In this document: positions 46,194-54,253 of the stretch, in pieces | Numbering within the stretch: the stretch's first letter is position 1 | Layout: each line of letters starts with the position of its first letter | Source: an uncultured Alphaproteobacteria bacterium | GTDB lineage: Bacteria > Pseudomonadota > Alphaproteobacteria > Rhodobacterales > Rhodobacteraceae | DNA: 56,204 bases | Reading direction: 5' to 3' | NCBI GenBank assembly: GCA_902586855.1 | Contig: CACIIZ010000004.1 | Span: 1-56,204, forward strand | Translations under genes and position numbers: made by a program | The notes under the pieces: model-generated | What the model was told of the DNA's origin: nothing | Databases searched by the model: none | The model's input: the letters and a program-made list of their open reading frames with translations, nothing else

Positions 46194-47464
46194 AGCTTAC
46201 AATTATATTATTAGTCATGTTTGCTCTTTTGCTGGCAAGTCTTCCTGTTGCTTTTTCTCTTGGGTCTCTAGGTTTAGGAATGTTGGTAACAGGAGGTTTC
46301 TCTCCGCTGATGGCACCACAAGCAATTCTTTCGACCCTCGATGGCTTCATTTTATTAGCGGTGCCACTTTTCTTATTAATGAGTAACGTGCTTTTATATG
46401 GTGGTTGCGGTAGAAATCTATATGAAGCGGTGCAGGCTTGGGTTGGTCATTGGCCTGGTGGTCTTGCGATAGCCACAATCATATCCTGTGGTATCTTTGC
46501 CGCAATTTCCGGTATTTCCGTTGCAACAGCAGCTACAATAGGTGTTGTAGCAATCCCCGAAATGATAGAGAGAGGCTATAATAGAAAATTTGTCTATGGA
46601 TTACTTGCTGCTGGTGGCACTTTGGGGATCTTGATTCCCCCGAGTCTTCCAATGATTGTTTATGGCTTTATTACTGAAGAAAGTGTTATATCCTTATTCT
46701 TGGCGGGCATAGGTCCTGGTTTGTTTCTGATTCTTTTATTCATTGGGTTTTCAATAATTTATGCACAGTTTTTTGGTGGATATAAAAGAACTGATAAGGC
46801 AAGTTGGACCGTTCGGTGGAGGAGTGCAATTAATGTTTTTCCAACTATTTGTTTGGCTGCACTAATATTAGGTGGAATATATAGTGGTATATTTACACCG
46901 ACTGAGGCTGCAGCAGTAGGCTTTGCATTGTCACTGGTACTAACAGTAATTGTTATGAGATCCTTGTCATTTAGAGATTTTAAGAAAGCTGTTTTTGAAT
47001 CCATGGTTACCACGGCGGCAATTTTGATAATTATAGCTGGGGCAAAAATTTTTGGGAAGGCCGTAGCACTTTACAGAATACCCCAAGATATTTCTATGGT
47101 TCTTCAGATGCACATAGATAGCAAAGCAATTTTTATCACAGTCGTTTGTGTTGTATTAGTTGCAATGGGGTTGGTTTTTGAAACCTTGTCCATGGTTCTT
47201 ATCATGGTCCCAGTTCTTCTTCCTGCAGCAATCAGTATGGGAGTGGATCCGATTTGGTTCGGCATATTTATTGTTATTATGGTGGAATGTGCCCTAATAA
47301 CGCCTCCTGTGGGTTTAAATCTTTATGTAATTCAATCGGTCGCAAAATGTAAGTTAGGTGATGTTGCGAAGGGAGTTTTGCCTTTTCTCTTGATGATGAT
47401 TTTTACGGTTGTGATAATGTATATTTGGACTGATCTTGCCCTTTTCATTCCTTTCAAACTATAG
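46190..47464 (+). CDS. dctM: TRAP transporter large permease (DctM family)
   Basis: The transport channel of the TRAP system, 424 residues with about 12 hydrophobic segments. Signature regions are FILLAVPLFLLMSNVL, CGIFAAISGISVATAATIGVV and GGTLGILIPPSLPMIVYG, and near the end ALITPPVGLNLYVIQSVA. Overlaps dctQ by four bases. No terminator hairpin follows; instead a GTTAAG tandem repeat begins six bases after the stop. Confidence 0.95.
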   Translation: MKLTIILLVMFALLLASLPVAFSLGSLGLGMLVTGGFSPLMAPQAILSTLDGFILLAVPLFLLMSNVLLYGGCGRNLYEAVQAWVGHWPGGLAIATIISCGIFAAISGISVATAATIGVVAIPEMIERGYNRKFVYGLLAAGGTLGILIPPSLPMIVYGFITEESVISLFLAGIGPGLFLILLFIGFSIIYAQFFGGYKRTDKASWTVRWRSAINVFPTICLAALILGGIYSGIFTPTEAAAVGFALSLVLTVIVMRSLSFRDFKKAVFESMVTTAAILIIIAGAKIFGKAVALYRIPQDISMVLQMHIDSKAIFITVVCVVLVAMGLVFETLSMVLIMVPVLLPAAISMGVDPIWFGIFIVIMVECALITPPVGLNLYVIQSVAKCKLGDVAKGVLPFLLMMIFTVVIMYIWTDLALFIPFKL

Positions 47465-47470
47465 TCCTTA

Positions 47471-47506
47471 GTTAAGGTTAAGGTTAAGGTTAAGGTTAAG
47501 GTTAAG
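47471..47506. repeat. Six-copy GTTAAG tandem repeat
   Basis: Six perfect head-to-tail GTTAAG units follow the dctM stop, then a degenerate tail (ATTTAAGTTAAAGTTAAA). It is the only microsatellite of note in the window. It may affect mRNA 3' ends or be prone to slippage; it is far from any start codon downstream (about 160 bases). Confidence 0.95.
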
Positions 47507-47664
47507 ATTTAAGTTAAAGTTAAACTGAAGGATGATTGAACAAAATTAGAGAACTCGGGGCAAGGGGCGTACATCTTAGGACATTTTTGATGATTAATTC
47601 TATTCCAGGTCTCTCTCAAGCCCATCAAGAAAGATATTGAAGCAACCATTTACGAACTATTTTG

Positions 47665-47883
47665 ATGACGGTAGTAAAGTCGATTAATGATGTTACGGGG
47701 ACCCTTTGCGTTGACATTTTATCAAATGACCACGGTAGGTTCTCTTTCAAATGTTTTCGACGTGATCCAGAGGATAATTCTGGATGGTACCCTTATGGGC
47801 CTGAAAGCGATTTTCTGTACAATTCTTTCGAAGAAGCTCAAGGGGCTGCCAGTAAAGTAGTCTCTTGGATGGATATAGACTAA
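47665..47883 (+). CDS. Small hypothetical protein
   Basis: A 72-residue acidic soluble protein, start placed at the ATG at 47665 (one codon after an alternative TTG). It reads MTVVKSINDVTGTLCVDIL and then RFSFKCFRRDPEDNSGWYPY, ending SFEEAQGAASKVVSWMDID. The balanced composition and the pattern of two beta strands, an aromatic loop and a C-terminal helix suggest a real folded protein. I do not recognise the family. It stands alone after the TRAP operon. Confidence 0.6.
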   Translation: MTVVKSINDVTGTLCVDILSNDHGRFSFKCFRRDPEDNSGWYPYGPESDFLYNSFEEAQGAASKVVSWMDID

Positions 47884-47913
47884 ATTTTCTATAGTTTTAA
47901 GTGGTATAAAATT

Positions 47914-48271
47914 TCAATTTTTGGTCCTGCCTTTCACATTATAAATAATGTAATGCAGTATGTACCCATACAAGGGACATAAGAAAAGAACGGCGAGTGC
48001 AGAAGCTAAAATCTGTAAATTTGATAAGTCTACATTTTTTGAAATAATGACTAAGCCGATAAGAAATCCTATCCAACCACCTAGGACACAACCTTGTGCA
48101 AACATTTCATTTCTACTATCTGCGTCCGCTCCCAAAGCCATAAAAAAACCAGAAGCAAGCACTAAGAGAAAACTAGGGAAGTCAAAAAAATATTCTATAC
48201 TGCTAAATATTACTACTGTTAATATTATTTAGAAATATGAAACCAACGGATCCAACTATTCTTAAAGTCAT
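47914..48271 (-). pseudogene. Small four-helix membrane protein broken by a frameshift (MotA N-terminus-like look)
   Basis: The downstream part (from GTG at 48162) reads LASGFFMALGADADSRNEMF and has two further hydrophobic segments. The frame stays open for 22 codons upstream of 48162 with plausible sequence (SSIEYFFDFPSFLLV) but no start. Another frame starts at ATG 48271, with AAAGGAG well placed upstream, and gives MTLRIVGSVGFIFL. Joining them at about 48228-48230 by skipping one base of an AAA gives a 118-residue protein with four membrane segments. The FDFPSFLLVLASG segment recalls the DxPSLLIVLGG region of MotA-type proteins; this is a weak similarity. A true frameshift, a sequencing error or programmed shifting are all possible. 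Confidence 0.55.
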
Positions 48272-48410
48272 CAATCGCTCCTTTCATATGTACTGGGCTA
48301 CCTTACAGCAATTAGATTTAATTACTATGCGTAAACCTTTTGGATAAAGTGATTAGGAAAATTTGCATTGACTTTCACAATTATCTTATATTTTTTGGAA
48401 CCAAGTTCTG

Positions 48411-48439
48411 CTCAAAAGAGCCGATGAGGGTCTTTTGAG
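48411..48439. repeat. 9-bp perfect inverted repeat
   Basis: CTCAAAAGA (48411-48419) and TCTTTTGAG (48431-48439) around an 11-base loop, followed at once by a second weaker hairpin (CCTA/TAGG near 48447-48461). No T-tract on either side. The stretch 48272-48505 contains nothing else I can support. Confidence 0.5.
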
Positions 48440-48505
48440 GCTTCCTAGAGTTCTTAGGAGAGTAGGACAAGGTTCACTAGAAAACTAGATAAATATACCA
48501 AGATG

Positions 48506-48808
48506 CTACGATTGAGGAATTTCCCAGCCCTGATACCATAAAAAAGTTAATATCATATTGACACCAAGCATTTGAAGTACCCAGTCCAAAGATAAAACTC
48601 TAAGTGCTTCAACTGGGGGAATCAATGTATACCAGTAGATAAGGGCAGAGATCATAAATAACATGTTGTAAGGAAAGAAATACGCTGGAAGCCAAGCTAA
48701 TATTTTCTTCGGTTGTGGGGGATATGACCAGATAGGCGCAGGCTCTAGTAATTTCTTTGGTATCCAATCGCCACGCTTGTCCCGTACGCCAAAACTTGAG
48801 TTATCCAT
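48506..48808 (-). pseudogene. N-terminal fragment of a sterol desaturase/fatty acid hydroxylase-like membrane protein
   Basis: A 100-residue ORF with AGGAG before its ATG. It has a conserved-looking N-terminus (MDNSSFGVRDKRGDWIPKKL, then APIWSYPPQP) and two membrane segments (PYNMLFMISALIYWYTLIPP and the one ending LTFLWYQGWE). This matches the beginning of long sterol-desaturase family proteins, in which the histidine clusters that bind the di-iron centre come later. Those are absent: the frame ends at WEIPQS and no continuation is seen in other frames down to 48272. I read it as a truncated gene; the family call is moderate. Confidence 0.55.
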
Positions 48809-49070
48809 TGATCACTACTCCTGTGATGCCTAAACCAATTTAATGAGTGACTAATACAAGGTCAATACATTCTTCCCTAATAATGGCGATATATTCTTTA
48901 TTTCACTTATATTGCAGAAATAAGCGCGAGCGTTAATTTTTAGCGGTAGGCCAAGAGACCTAAAAGAACTTTACCCTAATTCAATATAGGACTCCTTTGT
49001 TCTGGAAGAGTACCGGACTCACTTCTTTAAAAGAGTAACATGATTAATGTAGGACTAGGAATTTTGCTGA
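48809..49070. other. Intergenic stretch with no recognised feature
   Basis: About 260 AT-rich bases between the desaturase remnant and the PLP enzyme gene. I see no ORF, strong hairpin or promoter here. Confidence 0.5.
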
Positions 49071-50519
49071 TCAAGCAGTCATTGAATTAAACTCTAAAAC
49101 CTTCTTATCTAGAGATATCATATTCTTATAGTGTTGATCCCAAAACTCTTGTTTTCTTCGATTCTCAAAATCCTCTATCTGGATTCCTTGTTGCTCTACC
49201 CAGGTATAGTAAGCAAGATTAAATATTCGCTCTCTCTCCATCTGGTTTAGCTCCATAACATGGTCAATCGAAGTTCCACCCAAATAGTTGCCAAAAATTT
49301 CTGCACAGGATACTTCATCAAAAATGCCCTCAAAGGTTTTTTTAGCTTTTGCTAGTTCAGACAGATAAAGGTCAGCTCCATCCGTAGCTACTGTAATTAT
49401 TGCATCTTCAGGTCCTAATTTTAAATATTTGGATAGTTTTATAGAGGCTAGAATGTTCGCAATAGCTGAAAAGCCAAACTCAGGAAGAATTTTTATTAGA
49501 TTTGAATTCAGACCCTTTCGATTTCTCAAATATTTCTGGCCAATTTCAGTATTGAAAACGATGTTAAGTTTGTCAGTTGCTTGATCAGACACGCCAACTA
49601 CAAAGTCTGTATTCATCACATTATGAATAAGTGGTACATGTTTATCGCCAATCCCTTGGATATTATGTTCTCCGTACCCGTTTTTGAGTAGGGTCGGACA
49701 TTCTGTAGCTTCAACCACAGCAATTTTGGTGTTTAAATGTTCCTTTAAGTAGTCACCTGCCGCTAAGGTTCCACTAGATCCAGATGCACTTACAAACAGT
49801 CTAGCTCTCAATTCTCCATGTCCTTTCACCTTAAGGAAGGATTTTTCAAAAGATGGCCCTGTAACTGCCCTGTGGATTGCATAATTATAATATTCACTAA
49901 ACTGGTTAATGATATCATTCTTTTTATTTTTTCGTAATTTGTTACATGCATCATAAATTTCTTTTACATTGCTTTCTGTTCCGGGGGTTTTTATGATGTC
50001 ATCTTTGTTTTCCACCCATTTTTCTAACCATGAAAATCGTTCTTTACTCATACCTTCGGGTAATATTGCAACACTTTTGAGACCTAGAATTCTTGAAATT
50101 GCTATTCCACCACGACAGTAATTACCTGTAGAAGGCCAGATTGCCTTATTTTCTTTATAATTGAAGCTTCCATTTAATATTCTAGGTAGTAAACAACCAT
50201 AAGCTGCTAAAACTTTGTGAGCATCAATCAAAGGGAATAGCCTTCCAATATTGACGATAATTTTTGCCTCTACCCCAGTAAGTTCTTTTGGAAGAATCAC
50301 GTGTTCTGGTACGCCAGAAAAACTCGCACCATCTCTGCTATTAAACCAATGAACTCTAAATAAATTTAAAGGGTCAATTGAATCTTTTTTTACAAACCGC
50401 AAATCTGACTTTATCCGATCATTTATATGACTTGGATTGCAAAGTTCTTTGATAGTAGGTAGTAAAATACCCTTTTTTTGAAAGTATTTGGAGGTTTCAC
50501 TAACGACAGATTCATGCAT
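49071..50519 (-). CDS. Fold-type-II PLP-dependent enzyme (cysteine synthase/tryptophan synthase beta-like superfamily)
   Basis: A 482-residue protein with the tryptophan-synthase-beta-like fold. The likely PLP lysine is in LIDAHKVLAAYG, corresponding to the SFK-x-RGA site of relatives. It is followed by the cofactor-contacting loop PSTGNYCRGGIA and the phosphate-binding glycine loop SGSSGTLAAGDYL. The N-terminal extension of about 80 residues and the C-terminal tail of about 70 (EQQGIQIEDFENRRKQEFW) go beyond a plain cysteine synthase. The reaction may be a beta-elimination or beta-replacement on an amino acid, but no substrate can be named. Divergent from the ureohydrolase gene. Confidence 0.82.
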   Translation of the reverse strand: MHESVVSETSKYFQKKGILLPTIKELCNPSHINDRIKSDLRFVKKDSIDPLNLFRVHWFNSRDGASFSGVPEHVILPKELTGVEAKIIVNIGRLFPLIDAHKVLAAYGCLLPRILNGSFNYKENKAIWPSTGNYCRGGIAISRILGLKSVAILPEGMSKERFSWLEKWVENKDDIIKTPGTESNVKEIYDACNKLRKNKKNDIINQFSEYYNYAIHRAVTGPSFEKSFLKVKGHGELRARLFVSASGSSGTLAAGDYLKEHLNTKIAVVEATECPTLLKNGYGEHNIQGIGDKHVPLIHNVMNTDFVVGVSDQATDKLNIVFNTEIGQKYLRNRKGLNSNLIKILPEFGFSAIANILASIKLSKYLKLGPEDAIITVATDGADLYLSELAKAKKTFEGIFDEVSCAEIFGNYLGGTSIDHVMELNQMERERIFNLAYYTWVEQQGIQIEDFENRRKQEFWDQHYKNMISLDKKVLEFNSMTA

Positions 50520-50907
50520 TTTGATGTCTAGCCTTTATTAGTTGAGAGAGTTTAACCATCTTATATTAAATTTGATTAAGCGCCAGCAAATATGAAAGAT
50601 ACAATTCTGAATGCTGTTACAGCAAAAAATCTTCGTGCCAACTTCCTTTAATCTTCTCTAGTACAGCTATAGAAAATTAAACCTTTTTAATCAACAAAAC
50701 CTACCCTAGCTTTTGTTTGGGTGCCGCCTTTTTATAGATGTTAAATATACGGTTTAGGATACAATTTCTATGAGAAAAGATGCTGCAAAAAACCGCACCC
50801 CAGTCTAGGTAACTAATGGTGTCTGAAATTTTTTCAGAGAAGGCACAAAAATATGATATGACTGAGCATGCATAAAATCTTGCTAAATAAACTATTGGAG
50901 GTTTGAT
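50520..50907. other. Divergent intergenic region before the ureohydrolase
   Basis: About 390 bases between two divergent genes, expected to hold promoters for both. The clearest element is a hairpin TCTGAAA-TTT-TTTCAGA at 50822-50838. GGAGG stands seven bases before the ureohydrolase ATG. No ORF or known riboswitch is recognised. Confidence 0.5.
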
Positions 50908-51888
50908 ATGCCAATTTCACCTACAAATGTGCCTAAGATCTATGGTGATGTCCCAGCATTTATGGGAGTTGATTATACCCCTAAACTTGACGATATAAAG
51001 GCAGATGTAGCAATCATAGGAATGCCATATGATGGCATTTCAACTTTCCGTGGGGGTGCCACTCGTAGAGCTCCACAAGAAATTCGTAAGTACTCACTTC
51101 TTTTTTCTAGTTATAATTTTGACTGGGATATGCACGCTTTGGATCACGTTAGAGTGGTAGACTGTGGTGATGTAGATGTGCTGCCAGGAGATACTCCTGA
51201 GAGTTATAACCGTTTGGAAAAACGCATTTTTGAAATTCAAAAATCTGGTGCCGTCCCCATAATGATAGGTGGAGATCATGGGGTAACTTTTCCTGCAGTA
51301 AAATCGGTAGCTGAAAAATCAGGAAAACCTTCTGGGTTCCTGCTATTTGATACTCACTTGGATCTGAGCGAAGATTTTAATAATGATCTTCTTACCAGAG
51401 CTTCGCCCGTTAAGCGAATAATTGAATTAGATGAAATTGATTACAACAGAGTTGCAATTATTGGATGCAAAGGCCCTAGAAATTTACCAGAATGGACACC
51501 TTTATATAAGGAATTGGGGTTAAAAGTTTATTCAGATAGAGAAGTTCAAGTCAGGGGAATTGAAAATGTTACTCGTGAAGCTCTCAAAATTGTTTCACCA
51601 GATGGAAAACCTCCGTACATAAGCGTTGATATTGATGCAATTGATCCTGCCTTCGCACCTGGTACAAACTCGTTAGAGCCGGGAGGTCTTACTTCTAGGG
51701 AAATTATAAATGGAGTAAGAATTGCATCTGAGAACGGGTTTTGTGGTTTTGATCTTGTGGAAGTTTCACCAGAGTTTGATGTAAAAAGCGGTATCACCAG
51801 TACTTTGGCAGCACGAATTATTGTTGAAGCCATATGTAGTTTAGCAGCTTTACGCTGCAACAAAATAGGAGCTTGGGAATTGAAGTAG
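50908..51888 (+). CDS. Ureohydrolase family protein (agmatinase/arginase-like)
   Basis: Binuclear-manganese hydrolase that removes urea from a guanidino compound, 326 residues. Metal-ligand motifs: GGDHGVT near 123, FDTHLDLSED (a DTH form of the usual DAHxD) near 150, and SVDIDAIDPAFAPG near 233. The N-terminal VAIIGMPYDGISTFRGGATRRAPQEIR is typical of agmatinase-type members, and the second half keeps GGLTSREI. Agmatinase, guanidinobutyrase and other specificities cannot be separated by eye. GGAGG precedes the ATG. It is near a polar amino acid importer. Confidence 0.9.
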   Translation: MPISPTNVPKIYGDVPAFMGVDYTPKLDDIKADVAIIGMPYDGISTFRGGATRRAPQEIRKYSLLFSSYNFDWDMHALDHVRVVDCGDVDVLPGDTPESYNRLEKRIFEIQKSGAVPIMIGGDHGVTFPAVKSVAEKSGKPSGFLLFDTHLDLSEDFNNDLLTRASPVKRIIELDEIDYNRVAIIGCKGPRNLPEWTPLYKELGLKVYSDREVQVRGIENVTREALKIVSPDGKPPYISVDIDAIDPAFAPGTNSLEPGGLTSREIINGVRIASENGFCGFDLVEVSPEFDVKSGITSTLAARIIVEAICSLAALRCNKIGAWELK

Positions 51889-52045
51889 TCATCTATACTA
51901 ATAAATCATATATCCCAGATGATTCAGAGCTGTTGATAGGGCTATTTTTACTTAGACTTCTTACGATCGTTTTCAAATCCCTTTCCGTCAGCTGGTTGGT
52001 TCTTTGTTAAATTTTGAGTTCTTCATTAAAGCAGATGAAAAAAAA

Positions 52046-53173
52046 CTACCATCCATTGAAACGATCCCAAACTTTTATGGAATTATCTTCTCTATTTACA
52101 ACATGATAAAGACCATGAGCTGCAGCTGTAGCACAAGCGTGGTTAGGAAGAATTCTCAGAAGATCTCCAGGTTTAAGGTCTGGAAGCTTAGCATCACTTC
52201 CTTCCCGCATTTGAATAATTCCATGCTCCTGCTGAACATTGGTCACAATTAAATCATCAATTAATTCACCATTTTCATTGCATACCTGACCATAACCATA
52301 ATCGATTTGTTGAGATGAGGACCCTCGATCTCGTGATAAAGCCATCCAGCCTGAATCAACTATAATAGCATCAATGTTTTTATTAATACTAATAACCGTA
52401 GTTAAAACAGAAAGCGCAATTTCATTTAACTCACACACTCCTACACCTGATTGAACTAAGTCAAAGAAAATAAATACTCCGGCTCTTAATTCTGTGATTC
52501 CCATATTTTGGTAGCCGGATAATGCAGTTGGGGTTGATCCTATAGTTACGAGTTCACAATTAATGCCGGCTTTTTGAATTGTTTCTGCTGCCATAACCGT
52601 TTGGTCAGCTTCATTTTTTGCGCAATTATTTATATCTTCTTCGTTAGATAAGCCATAACTTTCCCCAGCATGGGACATTAAACCTCTAAATAGGTCAAAC
52701 TCATCTAGACATTTACTAATTTTAATGAGTTGTTCATTTGCGTAAGGTCGAACACCTGACCTGTGCCCATCAAGATCTAATTCTATGACAGCAGTTATTC
52801 TGTTTCCGGTACTCTTATAAAAAGCAACTAAATCTTGCGCTGTTGAAATATTATCAACGGAAACTGTTATTTTGCAATTATTTGATAAATTTCTTGATAT
52901 GCGGTCTAATTTTTTTGGAACAATTGCAACGGAATAAAGAAAATCATTGATCCCACTGCTTTTTAATTGTTCTAATTCTTCTATAGTTGAGACCATTGCA
53001 CGCGGACCAAATTCTTTGACCAGTATCTTTGTTATTTCAAGACATTTGGCAGTCTTTAAATGTGGCCGAAAATCAATTTTTTGCTTTGAAACAATGGATT
53101 TGATTTTTCTTATATTGCTATCAAGTTTGCCTCTATCCAAAATAAGGCACGGGGTAAATAGATCCTTCAACAT
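52046..53173 (-). CDS. D-threonine aldolase/D-serine dehydratase-like PLP enzyme
   Basis: Fold-type-III PLP enzyme with an alanine-racemase-like barrel, 375 residues. The PLP lysine is K40 in FRPHLKTAK, the family form of RPHxKTHK. The C-terminal zinc-site pattern PNHACAT (H-x-C) matches eukaryote-like D-serine dehydratase and D-threonine aldolase, and AVIELDLDGHRSGVRP and SHAGESYG are also typical. The reaction would be cleavage of D-threonine or a D-3-hydroxy amino acid, or dehydration of D-serine. Divergent from the amino acid importer across 165 bases that contain a palindrome. Confidence 0.88.
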   Translation of the reverse strand: MLKDLFTPCLILDRGKLDSNIRKIKSIVSKQKIDFRPHLKTAKCLEITKILVKEFGPRAMVSTIEELEQLKSSGINDFLYSVAIVPKKLDRISRNLSNNCKITVSVDNISTAQDLVAFYKSTGNRITAVIELDLDGHRSGVRPYANEQLIKISKCLDEFDLFRGLMSHAGESYGLSNEEDINNCAKNEADQTVMAAETIQKAGINCELVTIGSTPTALSGYQNMGITELRAGVFIFFDLVQSGVGVCELNEIALSVLTTVISINKNIDAIIVDSGWMALSRDRGSSSQQIDYGYGQVCNENGELIDDLIVTNVQQEHGIIQMREGSDAKLPDLKPGDLLRILPNHACATAAAHGLYHVVNREDNSIKVWDRFNGW

Positions 53174-53201
53174 TTAATTATTTAGTTATCCTTTAAATTT
53201 T

Positions 53202-53217
53202 GCAATTTTAAAATTGC
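53202..53217. promoter_or_regulatory. 16-bp palindrome, candidate operator between divergent genes
   Basis: GCAATTTTAAAATTGC is a perfect palindrome about 30 bases upstream of the D-amino acid enzyme start and just upstream of a TATAAT at 53225-53230 pointing to the importer. A regulator bound here would cover the -35 region of the importer promoter. Low-complexity AT content lowers the weight of the symmetry. Confidence 0.4.
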
Positions 53218-53224
53218 TTGACTC

Positions 53225-53230
53225 TATAAT
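53225..53230 (+). promoter_or_regulatory. Candidate -10 box for the amino acid importer operon
   Basis: Perfect TATAAT about 110 bases before the binding-protein ATG, giving a leader of about 100 bases. There is no strong -35 at ideal spacing; the palindrome just upstream occupies that position. Confidence 0.4.
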
Positions 53231-53338
53231 CATTTAAACCAAAGCTTATCTTATCAAATTATTCTATACAAATGTATATGATTTTGATCGTCGAAATTTT
53301 TTGTAGATTCTTAAAAAATTATTTGGAGGAGAGGATAA

Positions 53339-54184
53339 ATGAAAAGTTTATTAAAGAAGAAACTATTTAGTTTAGTTTTATTATTTTCTGTTTCTTTTTT
53401 TGGGTTGAATGTTCAAGCTGAAACGACATTTGAAAAGATAAAAAGAACTGGAAAAGTAACTGTTGGTACAGAAGCCGCATTTCCACCTTTTGAATTTGTT
53501 AAGGATGGTAAAATTGTTGGTTATGGTAAAGATATTCTTGATTATATTATTGCTGATTTAGGAGTTGAACTTAATCAGTTAGATCTCCCTTGGCAGGGAA
53601 TTCTTCCTGGCGTATTAGCAGGAAAATTTGATTTCGTAGCTACTAGTGTCAGTATTCGTGCTGAAAGAGCAAAAAAATATGCTTTTACAGTACCTATTGC
53701 TGAAGGAACAAACTGGGTTATGAAAAGAAATGGTGATACCTCTATAATGAGTCCTGATGATTTATCTGGAAAAGTGGTATGTACACAATTAGCATCAGGT
53801 AGTGAAAAGGCTACTCAAGAATGGGAAGAAGATATGAAATCAAGAGGGTTAGAGGGTTTTAAGGAATTAAAACTTTTTACCGCTCATCCAGAAGCAACTT
53901 TGGCACTAGCCAATGGAACTTGTGATGCACAAACTCAAACTGTACCAAATTTAGCGGTAGTTGCCAAAAATCAAGAAGGAGTTTTTGAACTTGTTGGTCC
54001 AATAACCGATAAAACATACATGGCTTGGGTTACTCGACCCGAGGATACAGACTTGCGAGATTATTTAAGTTCAAAGATACTTGAAATGCGCGACAAAGGT
54101 ATAATTGATGAAATTCAAGATAAATGGTTTGGCTTTAGAATGCCAATTCCAAGTGAAGGTCATTTACCTGAAGGCGCACTTTAA
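53339..54184 (+). CDS. Polar amino acid ABC transporter, substrate-binding protein
   Basis: Periplasmic binding protein of the PAAT family, 281 residues. A signal peptide (KKKLFSLVLLFSVSFFGLNVQAE) is cleaved near residue 27. The mature protein has GKVTVGTEAAFPPFEFVKDG, GYGKDILDYIIADLG and the LDLPWQGILPGVLAGKFDF hinge typical of SBP_bac_3. GGAGG and GAGG both lie before the ATG. A strong hairpin follows it before the permease genes, as often seen where the binding protein must be made in excess. The ligand is unknown. Confidence 0.94.
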   Translation: MKSLLKKKLFSLVLLFSVSFFGLNVQAETTFEKIKRTGKVTVGTEAAFPPFEFVKDGKIVGYGKDILDYIIADLGVELNQLDLPWQGILPGVLAGKFDFVATSVSIRAERAKKYAFTVPIAEGTNWVMKRNGDTSIMSPDDLSGKVVCTQLASGSEKATQEWEEDMKSRGLEGFKELKLFTAHPEATLALANGTCDAQTQTVPNLAVVAKNQEGVFELVGPITDKTYMAWVTRPEDTDLRDYLSSKILEMRDKGIIDEIQDKWFGFRMPIPSEGHLPEGAL

Positions 54185-54202
54185 TTTTAATTAATAAATT
54201 TA

Positions 54203-54238
54203 AGATTGCCTTAAAATTATTTAAGGCAATCTACTTAT
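54203..54238 (+). terminator. Intra-operon hairpin after the binding-protein gene
   Basis: A perfect 13-bp stem (AGATTGCCTTAAA at 54203-54215, TTTAAGGCAATCT at 54220-54232) with a four-base loop, then ACTTATTTTTTAG. The T-run begins a few bases after the stem, so it is a plausible partial terminator or 3' stabiliser, giving more binding-protein mRNA than permease mRNA. Confidence 0.75.
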
Positions 54239-54253
54239 TTTTTAGTAAAAGTC

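Noticed and set aside
47471-47506. GTTAAG repeats as a CRISPR array or telomere-like end
   Set aside because: Units are contiguous hexamers without spacers, lie mid-contig and have no associated cas or telomere resolvase gene.
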